Position numbers and translations under genes: made by a program. From Neobacillus drentensis NBRC 102427 (GTDB taxonomy: Bacteria > Bacillota > Bacilli > Bacillales > Cytobacillaceae), in NCBI RefSeq assembly GCF_001591445.1, contig NZ_BCUX01000036.1, forward strand, positions 1-48,968: a stretch of 48,968 nucleotides of DNA, read 5' to 3'. The notes under the pieces are model-generated. The model saw only the letters and a program-made list of their open reading frames with translations. It was not told where the DNA came from and ran no database searches. Every line of letters begins with the position of its first letter. The stretch's first letter is position 1. Of this stretch, positions 42,201 through 48,968 are shown in pieces.

Positions 42201-43520
42201 ATGCCAATCGTTTATATTTGTATAGGGGTTGCCCTATTGTTATTATTAATGGTCGTCTTCAAGGTAAACGCATTCATATCACTGGTTATTGTTGGATTAA
42301 TCGTAGGAGTTTTGGAGGGAATGACCCCAATCGAAGCGATGACATCCGTCACAACCGGTTTGGGCGGAACCCTTGGCAATCTCGTACTGGTTATTGGTTT
42401 TGGGGGTATGCTTGGTAAACTAATGGCCGATTCTGGTGGTGCCCAACGAATCTCCACCACATTGGTTAACGCATTTGGAAAAAAACGAGTACAGCTTGCG
42501 GCTGTTCTAACAGCCTTCATTGTTGGGATTGCGCTATTCTTTGAAACGGGTGTGGTTGTGTTAATCCCGTTAGTCTTCACGATCGCAGCAACAGCAGGTG
42601 TACCGATTCTTTATATTGGGATGCCAGTTATTGCGGCATTGATCACCATGCATGGCTTTGTTCCTCCACACCCTGGACCAACAGCCGTTGCCGGTGTTTA
42701 CGATGCCAATATAGGTAAGACATTATTATATGGAATTCTTATCGCCATTCCAGCGATCATTATCAGTGGACCATTATATACAAAGACGTTTAAAAAAGAA
42801 GAGTTGGAAGTGAAAATTCCAAAAGGACTTTTTAATCCTAAGCAGTTTACAGAAGAAGAAATGCCCGGATTTGGTATTAGTGTCTTTACTGCTCTTATTC
42901 CAGTTATTCTAATTGCCTTCCAAGCCATTGTGGAAATCACGATGCCTGAATCATCGCTTATTCCAACGGCTAAATTTTTAGGAAATCCTGGTGTTGCTCT
43001 ATTAATCGCCGTTATTGTCGCAATCTTTACCTTTGGTTTAAATCGAGGTAAAAAAATGCCAGAAATCATGAACTCTATCACAGAATCAATCAGCAGCATC
43101 GCCATGATTCTTTTAATCATTGGAGCTGGCGGTGCATTCAAACAAGTACTCATCGACAGTCATGTTGATAAATACGTTGCCCATCTAATGGAAGGTTCCA
43201 CCATGTCGCCGTTAATCCTCGCCTGGTTAATCGCTGCGATCCTACGGGTAGTCCTAGGTTCAGCAACCGTTGCCGGATTAACAGCAGCAGGTATTGCCGC
43301 ACCACTCGTTGCCTCTGCACACGTTAGCCCAGAACTGATGGTGCTAGCAACCGGTGCAGGAAGTATGACCTTCTCTCACGTGAACGATGCCGGATTCTGG
43401 ATTTATAAAGAATACTTCAACTTGACCATAGGTAAAACCATTCGCACATGGTCAGTAATGGTAACGATTGCCTCCCTTGTCGGACTTGCTGGTGTGTTAA
43501 TTATCAATATGTTCCTATAG
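42201..43520 (+). CDS. GntP-family gluconate/acid-sugar permease
   Basis: Permease of 439 residues with about 12-14 helices, normal GntP length. Family signatures: GLGGTLGNLVLVIGFGGMLG, the HGFVPPHPGPTAVAG loop and GAGSMTFSHVNDAGFWI. The ATG at 42201 is preferred over the one 60 bp upstream because GGGAG lies 4-8 bases before it, and the upstream extension is polar and spans the hairpin at 42151. It is third in the operon and supplies substrate for the dehydrogenase and kinase, probably a sugar acid taken up with protons. Confidence 0.92.
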   Translation: MPIVYICIGVALLLLLMVVFKVNAFISLVIVGLIVGVLEGMTPIEAMTSVTTGLGGTLGNLVLVIGFGGMLGKLMADSGGAQRISTTLVNAFGKKRVQLAAVLTAFIVGIALFFETGVVVLIPLVFTIAATAGVPILYIGMPVIAALITMHGFVPPHPGPTAVAGVYDANIGKTLLYGILIAIPAIIISGPLYTKTFKKEELEVKIPKGLFNPKQFTEEEMPGFGISVFTALIPVILIAFQAIVEITMPESSLIPTAKFLGNPGVALLIAVIVAIFTFGLNRGKKMPEIMNSITESISSIAMILLIIGAGGAFKQVLIDSHVDKYVAHLMEGSTMSPLILAWLIAAILRVVLGSATVAGLTAAGIAAPLVASAHVSPELMVLATGAGSMTFSHVNDAGFWIYKEYFNLTIGKTIRTWSVMVTIASLVGLAGVLIINMFL

Positions 43521-43707
43521 GGGGAAGAGCCTTTACCGTCTGGGTGATGGTTGTTACAGAATATTTTTTATGTGAACCACCCTTTTGCTTGCAACGGCGT
43601 AGGGTGGTTTTCCTGTTTTCTAGAACACTTTTCCAAAAGAAATACGCGCTAACTTCACGTATTATACCCTTCAGACCTTCTCGTAGAATTTCAAGAAATG
43701 TTTCCAT
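43504..43707 (-). CDS. Small protein whose C-terminus is encoded by the gntP terminator
   Basis: Product of 67 residues starting METFLEILREGLKGIIREVS, with a perfect AAAGGAGGTGATC ribosome site. The first 30 residues look like an amphipathic helix. Residues 34-50 (KTTLRRCKQKGGSH) are read from the complement of the GntP terminator, and the stop lies just inside the end of the GntP gene. A related C-terminal frame (GKTALCRRKQKGGSH) is readable opposite the similar hairpin at 31831. It may be a real membrane-associated small protein, but function is unknown. Confidence 0.55.
   Translation of the reverse strand: METFLEILREGLKGIIREVSAYFFWKSVLENRKTTLRRCKQKGGSHKKYSVTTITQTVKALPPIGTY
43575..43614 (+). 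terminator. Terminator of the acid-sugar operon
   Basis: AACCACCC (43575-43582) pairs perfectly with GGGTGGTT (43602-43609), followed by TTCCTGTTTTC. A near copy lies at 31831-31870 and a half copy at 14444. Confidence 0.75.
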
Positions 43708-43805
43708 GATGATCACCTCCTTTCCGAAACGGAAAGAAGCGTAACAACCAACCACCCCAACAATATTCAGCTGCAACTCTATTCTATCACTTTCCACCAT
43801 TCTAA

Positions 43806-43849
43806 AAACCTATCAATCTTCGACAAAATCCGGGGCGTGACAGGCACCA
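43806..43849. repeat. GTGACAGGCACC REP-like copy
   Basis: AACCTATCAATCTTCGACAA followed by GTGACAGGCACC; reverse complement of the element at 23273-23312. Confidence 0.7.
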
Positions 43850-43906
43850 TAGCCAATACACTACCAGTATGCCCTTTTTTAGGATTCTGGGTTAGAAATG
43901 CAAGAT

Positions 43907-44380
43907 TCAAGTATGTAACTCTTTTCCACATTTCATACAAAAATTTCCGACAGGAGTTTTCTGTCCACAATCACCACAAAAAATAGTTTCTATTGTGGCA
44001 GCGAATTGGGGTTGTGAACTATTACTAATCAAACTTTTAGGGTTTGGACCATATTGGTTATCGCCTTGCTGACTTTCCGTACACGTTTGAACTAGGTGAA
44101 TTATAGGACCAGCTATAGGAATAAGGTTATAGAATATGGCTGCTCCACTCTTACCAATGTCGTGCAATCTGCGAACCGTAACGGAAATAGTTGGTATAAT
44201 AATTGCCAAGTAATACAAAATTAAGAGAATCATAAAGAAATCAGAATCTGTTATTCCTCCCATTAATAAAATTCCAAACATAAATAGCAAATTAAACAAA
44301 TAGAACATCCAGTATTCTTGACGAGTGGCTCTTCCATCAAATTTAGCATAATTTTTCATTGCATTTACATACCACTGCAT
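43907..44380 (-). CDS. DUF805 membrane protein with C-terminal zinc ribbon
   Basis: Protein of 157 residues. The DUF805 part (about 1-108) has the FDGRATRQEYWMFYLFNLLF start, several helices and the VRRLHDIGKSG motif. A linker (SNSSQPQFAATIE) leads to a zinc ribbon with two CxxC knuckles: CGDCGQ and CMKCGK. DUF805 proteins usually lack the ribbon, so this is a fusion. The ATG at 44380 is preferred to an upstream TTG because GGGGG lies about 8 bases before it. Function unknown. Confidence 0.8.
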   Translation of the reverse strand: MQWYVNAMKNYAKFDGRATRQEYWMFYLFNLLFMFGILLMGGITDSDFFMILLILYYLAIIIPTISVTVRRLHDIGKSGAAIFYNLIPIAGPIIHLVQTCTESQQGDNQYGPNPKSLISNSSQPQFAATIETIFCGDCGQKTPVGNFCMKCGKELHT

Positions 44381-44533
44381 TTTTAAAACCCCCAATTAAT
44401 GTTATTTTTCTAGTAAAATTGTATCATTTCCCTTTGCTTTTTTAAACGGCTATATTTGCTATTTGGTAAAACAGTAAAATAAAACCACGCGATTACGCAA
44501 CAAGGATCCTAAAGGTGTCTCTTATTCTACAAA

Positions 44534-44592
44534 TCTCGACATATATCGGGTGGTGACAGGTACCATAGCCAACGCACTGGCACCGGTATTAA
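44534..44592. repeat. GGTGACAGGTACC / GGCACCGG REP-like copy
   Basis: CTCGACATATATCGGGTGGT followed by GACAGGTACCATAGCCAA, sharing GACAGG-ACCATAGCCAA with 43840-43856. The following CGCACTGGCACCGG-ATTAA also occurs at 25947. Confidence 0.6.
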
Positions 44593-44623
44593 TCTTTTTT
44601 AATTTCGAGACTTTCTCAAAAGA

Positions 44624-44658
44624 AATCCCCTTCACATTGAGCGAAGGGGATTAATCTT
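44624..44658 (-). terminator. Terminator of surface-protein gene 1
   Basis: AATCCCCTTC (44624-44633) pairs with GAAGGGGATT (44643-44652); on the minus strand it is followed by TCTTTTG. It lies 15 bp after the stop. Confidence 0.8.
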
Positions 44659-44666
44659 TTTTTAAA

Positions 44667-47516
44667 TTATTTCACTTTGACGGTCGCTGCCTTACTAACA
44701 TTCTTTCCCCTATCAGTTGCTGTCACACTTAAAACTGTTTTTTTCTTTTGGACTTTAATTTTCACTTTAAATTTCCCTTTGGAATCTGTTTTAGCTGTAC
44801 CGATAACCTTTTTACCGACTTTAATTGTTATGGTAGCGTAAGCTTCAGCAGTTCCTGTAACTTCTTTTGTGGTGCTTTTCACTGTAGTTTTGATTTTCGG
44901 TGCCAATGGGGCAGTCTTGTCAATGACAATCACACTCTTAGCTGCACTTACATTTCCTGCTGCATCTTTGGCTGTCACAATTACCATTGTACCTGCTTTT
45001 TTGACAGGAATCGTTACCTTATAGTTGCCCCTAGAATCCGCTTTGGCGATGTACTTTTTCGTTCCAATTGTTACCGTAACAATTGCTCCTACTTCAGCTT
45101 TACCAGCTACTACTTTTCTTAGGTCTGAGACAGTGGATACGGTTGGAGTCCCCGGTGCCGTTTTATCAATAACTGTGATACTTTTCGCCATACTCACATT
45201 TCCCGCTGCATCCTTGGCAGATACAATTAACTTTGTACCTGCTTTTTGTGCTGGAATAATCACTTTGAAGTTCCCATTTGTATCAGCTATAGCTACATAA
45301 ATCTTTGTGCCGGTTAATATCGATACAGTCGCTCCCGCTTCCGTCTTGCCGGTTACTTCCTTTGTCTTATCTGAAACTGTATTTACTGTCAAAACTGATG
45401 GAGCTGTTTTGTCTATAACCTTTATTGTCGCTGCATCACTTACATTACCAGCCTTATCCGTTGCATTAATGACTAATTCCGTGCCTGCCTTTTGCGTGGA
45501 AATGGTTACTTTATATTGACCATCTTCCCCTGCTGTTCCAGAGCCGATTACTGAATCATTTACCTTCACTTCTACTTTTGACCCAGCCTCTGCTTGTCCT
45601 GTAACTGAAGTATCTTTGTCCGTTACTTCATTTACTTTTGGTTTCACCGGGGCTGTTACATCTTTTACCACTGTAGTGGTTATTTCACTTACATTACCAG
45701 CCTTATCCGTAGCAATAATAACGAACTCGGTCCCTGCCTTTTGCGCGGAAATGGTTACTTTATATTGGCCATCTTCACCTGCTGTTCCAGAGCCGATTAC
45801 TGAATCATTTACCTTCACTTCTACTTTTGATCCAGCTTCCGCTTGTCCTGTAACTGAAGTTTCTTTGTCCGTTACTTCATTTACTTCTGGTTTCACTGGG
45901 GCAGTTACATCTTTTACTATGACTCTGGTAGGTTCACTTACGTTGCCGCTTAAATCAACAGCAGTAATGAGTATTTCAGTATAGGCATTCTGCTGGTCAA
46001 TGTAAAATTGATAGAATCCATTCGAATTCACAACTGCTGATCCAATTTCCACCCCATTCACAACAGCAGTGACCGTAGCTCCTGCTTCTGCATAACCGTA
46101 GATATAAGTTGAATTTTCATCAATACTATTAACTATAGGGAAGGTAGGTTGAGTAACATCCCTTACGATGACTTCCTTCGCTTCACTGACATTACCAACA
46201 TGATCATTTGCTGTTACAGATAAAGTTGTTCCTGCTCTTTGTAAGTTAATAGGGATAGAGAACGTCCCATCATCCTGAGTCACTGCTGTTCCTACAAGAC
46301 TTGTTCCTGCTTTAACCGTTATGGTTGAACCCGCTTCCGCTGTTCCTGTTACACGGGTTGATTTGTCCGTCACTTCATTGACTGTTTGCACAGTTGGCGC
46401 AGTTGCATCATTTACAGTTACTTCCTTCACTTCACTTACATTTCCTGAATGATCTGTTGCTGTTAACGATAAAGTTGTTTCTGCTTTTTGTAAGTCAATA
46501 GGGACAGAGAAGATTCCATCATCCTGAGTTACTGCTGTTCCTACTACACTTGTTCCTGCTTTTACTGTAATGGTTGAACCTGCTTCTGCTGTTCCTGTTA
46601 CACTAGTTGATTTATCCGTTACTTCATTTACGCTTGGTGTGTTTGGTGCGGTTATATCTGGTGAATTTGGGTCTGGGTCTAGTAAAAATGGTTTAAAGCC
46701 GACATATGCCCCAGAACTAAGGTCGTCATTTTTATCAAATATCATTTTTTCTATTAACGCTTCATCTGTTGTTCCCCAATAGTTATTAGCAGCCGTCATT
46801 TTAGAATTTGAGTAACTAGCAGGAAGAACTAAAGCATAACCTGTACTATCCTTAGGGTTTATAAACGAATTATATGAAACAATTGTTTCAGAAGGTGCGT
46901 AACTTGCCCAATTTTCAATTGCAAAATTTTTATAATTGTAGAATACATTATTAAAAATATGTACCGTAACATTATCACTTGTACCAACACTAATACCACC
47001 AGAATTAATAAATACATTTTGTTCAATATATACATCACTTTTCGGATACCAAAGATATAAAAAATCAGATAAATTAGATAGCCTTGTATCTTTTAATATT
47101 AAGCTTCCATAAATAGCACCACCAGTAGGACGATACAAACTCCCCTGATTAATGACAGCTTTTTCAATATGGATTAGAAACCGCTTACTATAATCCCCCG
47201 CACCTGGCTCGATATTTACATTGTTAAATATTATTTTTGAATCAGGATTACCTACTGCTTCAAATTCCCCGAAATCCCTAATACGAAAATTATTACCTTC
47301 AATAGTTACCCCAGGTTCTACCGTTAATTTGACACCATTAGCTATTTGAATATCTCCTGATAGAGAATATGGAGAACTTGCAACAGTCCATATTGTATTC
47401 TGATTAATTATTCCACGAACAGTTGTCCCTGAACTTGCATTACCTTGAATCCCTCCTATGCTAGTAAATAAAACATAGAAAACCGTCAAAAACACCAAAA
47501 AGCTCCTTCGTCTCAT
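44667..47516 (-). CDS. Secreted beta-helix protein with eight Ig-like (Big_6) repeats
   Basis: Protein of 949 residues from the ATG at 47516, chosen because GGGAG is 8 bases upstream and the signal peptide (RRRSFLVFLTVFYVLFTSIG) then starts the protein. Residues ~30-290 form a parallel beta-helix-like region (NQNTIWTVASSPYSLSGDIQ, NNYWGTTDEALIEKMI), as in right-handed beta-helix surface proteins. Then follow eight Big_6-type repeats of about 80-83 residues, each opening with a DKTAP or DVTAP motif and ending with a DxxGNVS motif. Repeats 4 and 5 are nearly identical. No cell-wall anchor is seen. Likely an adhesin or polysaccharide-binding surface protein. A paralogue follows upstream on the same strand. 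Confidence 0.85.
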   Translation of the reverse strand: MRRRSFLVFLTVFYVLFTSIGGIQGNASSGTTVRGIINQNTIWTVASSPYSLSGDIQIANGVKLTVEPGVTIEGNNFRIRDFGEFEAVGNPDSKIIFNNVNIEPGAGDYSKRFLIHIEKAVINQGSLYRPTGGAIYGSLILKDTRLSNLSDFLYLWYPKSDVYIEQNVFINSGGISVGTSDNVTVHIFNNVFYNYKNFAIENWASYAPSETIVSYNSFINPKDSTGYALVLPASYSNSKMTAANNYWGTTDEALIEKMIFDKNDDLSSGAYVGFKPFLLDPDPNSPDITAPNTPSVNEVTDKSTSVTGTAEAGSTITVKAGTSVVGTAVTQDDGIFSVPIDLQKAETTLSLTATDHSGNVSEVKEVTVNDATAPTVQTVNEVTDKSTRVTGTAEAGSTITVKAGTSLVGTAVTQDDGTFSIPINLQRAGTTLSVTANDHVGNVSEAKEVIVRDVTQPTFPIVNSIDENSTYIYGYAEAGATVTAVVNGVEIGSAVVNSNGFYQFYIDQQNAYTEILITAVDLSGNVSEPTRVIVKDVTAPVKPEVNEVTDKETSVTGQAEAGSKVEVKVNDSVIGSGTAGEDGQYKVTISAQKAGTEFVIIATDKAGNVSEITTTVVKDVTAPVKPKVNEVTDKDTSVTGQAEAGSKVEVKVNDSVIGSGTAGEDGQYKVTISTQKAGTELVINATDKAGNVSDAATIKVIDKTAPSVLTVNTVSDKTKEVTGKTEAGATVSILTGTKIYVAIADTNGNFKVIIPAQKAGTKLIVSAKDAAGNVSMAKSITVIDKTAPGTPTVSTVSDLRKVVAGKAEVGAIVTVTIGTKKYIAKADSRGNYKVTIPVKKAGTMVIVTAKDAAGNVSAAKSVIVIDKTAPLAPKIKTTVKSTTKEVTGTAEAYATITIKVGKKVIGTAKTDSKGKFKVKIKVQKKKTVLSVTATDRGKNVSKAATVKVK

Positions 47517-47840
47517 CGTTTTTTCTCCCACTGGTGAAGGAGTAAATAATTTACCCCCTTTCCTGAAATCGTAAATATCAATATTATTATAATTGATAAC
47601 TATCACCTTATTAAACAACTATTTTTACAATATTAGATCTTTGATGCTGTTAAATAGTGCTTGATGAAAACTCCACGGGAACGGTCCTGGAAGTTCTCCA
47701 AGGATTCCAACACAGAGTTAATCCATATTTCAATTTTAACTGACTATCAATCCTCGAATAACTTTTATGTGTAACAGGCAATGGTATTAAACTGAAATTC
47801 GGTATCGTTAGCTGGGGTCAGGTTATTAACTTCCAATAAA
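47517..47840. other. Intergenic stretch between the two surface-protein genes
   Basis: It contains the ribosome site and leader of gene 1 and a weak GGGAACGGTCC REP-like remnant at about 47678. Nothing else was recognised. Confidence 0.4.
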
Positions 47841-47871
47841 AAATCCTCTTCACAAAAAGTGAAGAGGATTT
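47841..47871 (-). terminator. Terminator of surface-protein gene 2
   Basis: AAATCCTCTTCAC (47841-47853) pairs perfectly with GTGAAGAGGATTT (47859-47871). On the minus strand it is followed by TTATTGGAAG. It lies 13 bp after the stop. Confidence 0.75.
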
Positions 47872-47883
47872 CCTTTTAAAATA

Positions 47884-48968
47884 TTATTTAACTTTGACTG
47901 TCGCTGCCTTACTAACATTCTTTGCCTTATCGGTTGCTGTCACGCTTAAAATCGTTTTCTTCTTTTGGAATTTAATTTTCACTTTGAAGTTCCCTTTGGA
48001 ATCTGTTTTGGCTGTGCCGATGACTTTTTTACCTACTTTAATCGTTATGGTAGAGTAGGCTTCGGCAGTTCCTGTAACTTCTTTTGTTGTGCTTTTCACT
48101 ACAGTTTTAACTTTTGGTGCCAATGGGGCGGTTTTGTCAATGACAGTCACGCTCTTAGCTACACTTACATTTCCGGCTGCATCTTTCGCTGTCACAACTA
48201 CCTTTGTACCTGCTTTTTGGACAGGAATCGTTACCTTAAAGTTACCCTTCAAATCCGCTTTGGCAATATACCTTTTCGTTCCAATTGTAACAGTAACAAT
48301 TGCTCCTGCTTCTGCTTTACCAGTTACCACTTTTACTAGGTCTGTAACAGTTGTAACTGATGGAACAACTGGTGCGGTTTTATCAAGAACTGTGATACTT
48401 TTTGCGACACTATTACCAGCAGCATCCTTGGCCGTTACAATTAACTTTGTGCCTGCTTTTTGCGCTGGAATGATCACTTTGAAGTTCCCATTTGTATCAG
48501 CTTTTGCTGCATAAATCTTTGTGCCGATTATGATCGATACAGTCGCTCCCGCCTCAGTCTTGCCGGTTACTTCCTTTGACTTGTCTGAAACTGTATTTAC
48601 TATTAAAACTGCTGGTTCTGTTTTGTCTAAAACCTTTATTGTGGCTGCTTCACTTTCATTTCCAGCAGCATCTGTTGCGATAATCGCTAATATTGTTCCA
48701 GCTTTTTGAACTCGAATCGTCACTTTATATTTGCCATCTTGCCCTGCTGTCCCTGTACCGATTAATGAATCATTTGCCTTTACTTCTACTTTTGATCCAG
48801 GTTCTGCTACACCTGTAATGGTAGTATCTCTATCGCTTACTGTACTAACTACTGGTTTCGTAGGGGAGGTTGCATCTTTCACCATTACGGCATTTTGTTC
48901 ACTTACATTACCAGAATTATCCGTTGCAGAAATGACTAATTCTGTGCCTGCCTTTTGCACGTCAATAG
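47884..48968 (-). CDS. Second Big_6-repeat surface protein, 5' end outside window
   Basis: At least 361 codons; the reading frame is open to the window edge, so the start and N-terminal part are missing. The visible part holds four complete Big_6-type repeats and part of a fifth, closely similar to the C-terminal repeats of the neighbour (for example the repeat opening DKTAPLAPK and the last KVIGTAKTDSKG). Both genes end with the same VSKAATVKVK. The two are tandem paralogues; similarity is strongest over the last three repeats. Confidence 0.85.
   Translation of the reverse strand, partial: IDVQKAGTELVISATDNSGNVSEQNAVMVKDATSPTKPVVSTVSDRDTTITGVAEPGSKVEVKANDSLIGTGTAGQDGKYKVTIRVQKAGTILAIIATDAAGNESEAATIKVLDKTEPAVLIVNTVSDKSKEVTGKTEAGATVSIIIGTKIYAAKADTNGNFKVIIPAQKAGTKLIVTAKDAAGNSVAKSITVLDKTAPVVPSVTTVTDLVKVVTGKAEAGAIVTVTIGTKRYIAKADLKGNFKVTIPVQKAGTKVVVTAKDAAGNVSVAKSVTVIDKTAPLAPKVKTVVKSTTKEVTGTAEAYSTITIKVGKKVIGTAKTDSKGNFKVKIKFQKKKTILSVTATDKAKNVSKAATVKVK

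Noticed and set aside
45025..46782. Several plus-strand frames rich in Val/Thr/Ser/Ala opposite the Big_6 repeats
   Set aside because: They repeat with the period of the Ig-like domains on the other strand and are antisense shadows.

Overview
The window is A+T-rich DNA from a Bacillaceae-type Firmicute, probably a soil Bacillus or Neobacillus relative. The evidence is strong AGGAGG-type ribosome sites, frequent TTG starts (staygreen gene, mrpA, uracil permease, both secreted-protein genes near 14-21 kb), a Bacillus-order mrpABCDEFG operon, a LytS/LytT pair, CcpA-box-like sites, an Excalibur protein and DUF6241. It is ordinary chromosome with several accessory blocks and much interspersed repeat DNA. 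The last gene runs off the right edge.

Layout. 0-4.5 kb: cstA (peptide/pyruvate carrier) behind a LytS/LytTR two-component pair. Three TGCATTTCAT-like boxes at exact 21-bp spacing lie in front of cstA. 4.8-7.5 kb: small genes (staygreen family, membrane protein, DUF6241, lipoprotein). 7.7-13.4 kb: complete Mrp Na+/H+ antiporter operon, with related arrays of 21-bp ATTCGCTCATT units on both sides. 14.1-21.8 kb: Excalibur protein, a 600-bp non-coding repeat and a 2,197-residue secreted protein with eight N-terminal repeats. 22.1-25.4 kb: uracil permease, an oxidoreductase and a two-gene phage replication remnant. 26-30.6 kb: NupG nucleoside permease, YjjW/YjjI glycyl-radical system and a Crp-type regulator, enclosed by two ~205-bp direct repeats. 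30.6-34.7 kb: repeat-rich DNA with two gene fragments, one small gene and an ABC-2-type membrane protein. 34.8-38.4 kb: two M20 amidohydrolases with a GltS-like carrier. 38.9-43.5 kb: GntR/FCD regulator divergent from a dehydrogenase, DUF1537 kinase and GntP permease (acid-sugar use), with three operator-like palindromes at 21-bp spacing. 43.5-49 kb: two small genes and two tandem secreted proteins built of Ig-like repeats.

How the genes work together. Four nutrient modules carry their own transporter: pyruvate/peptide (cstA), nucleosides under low oxygen (nupG-yjjWI), acylated or carbamoylated amino acids (M20 pair) and sugar acids (gntP operon). Three of these have cre-like sites near their promoters, which suggests control by carbon status. 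The most interesting points are the regulatory layout of cstA, the Crp-YjjI-YjjW-NupG cluster with a perfect palindrome centred at -41.5 of its promoter, the triple GntR operator, and the 600-bp repeat family whose three palindromes keep the same spacing in both full copies. No tRNA, rRNA, CRISPR array or intact insertion sequence was seen.
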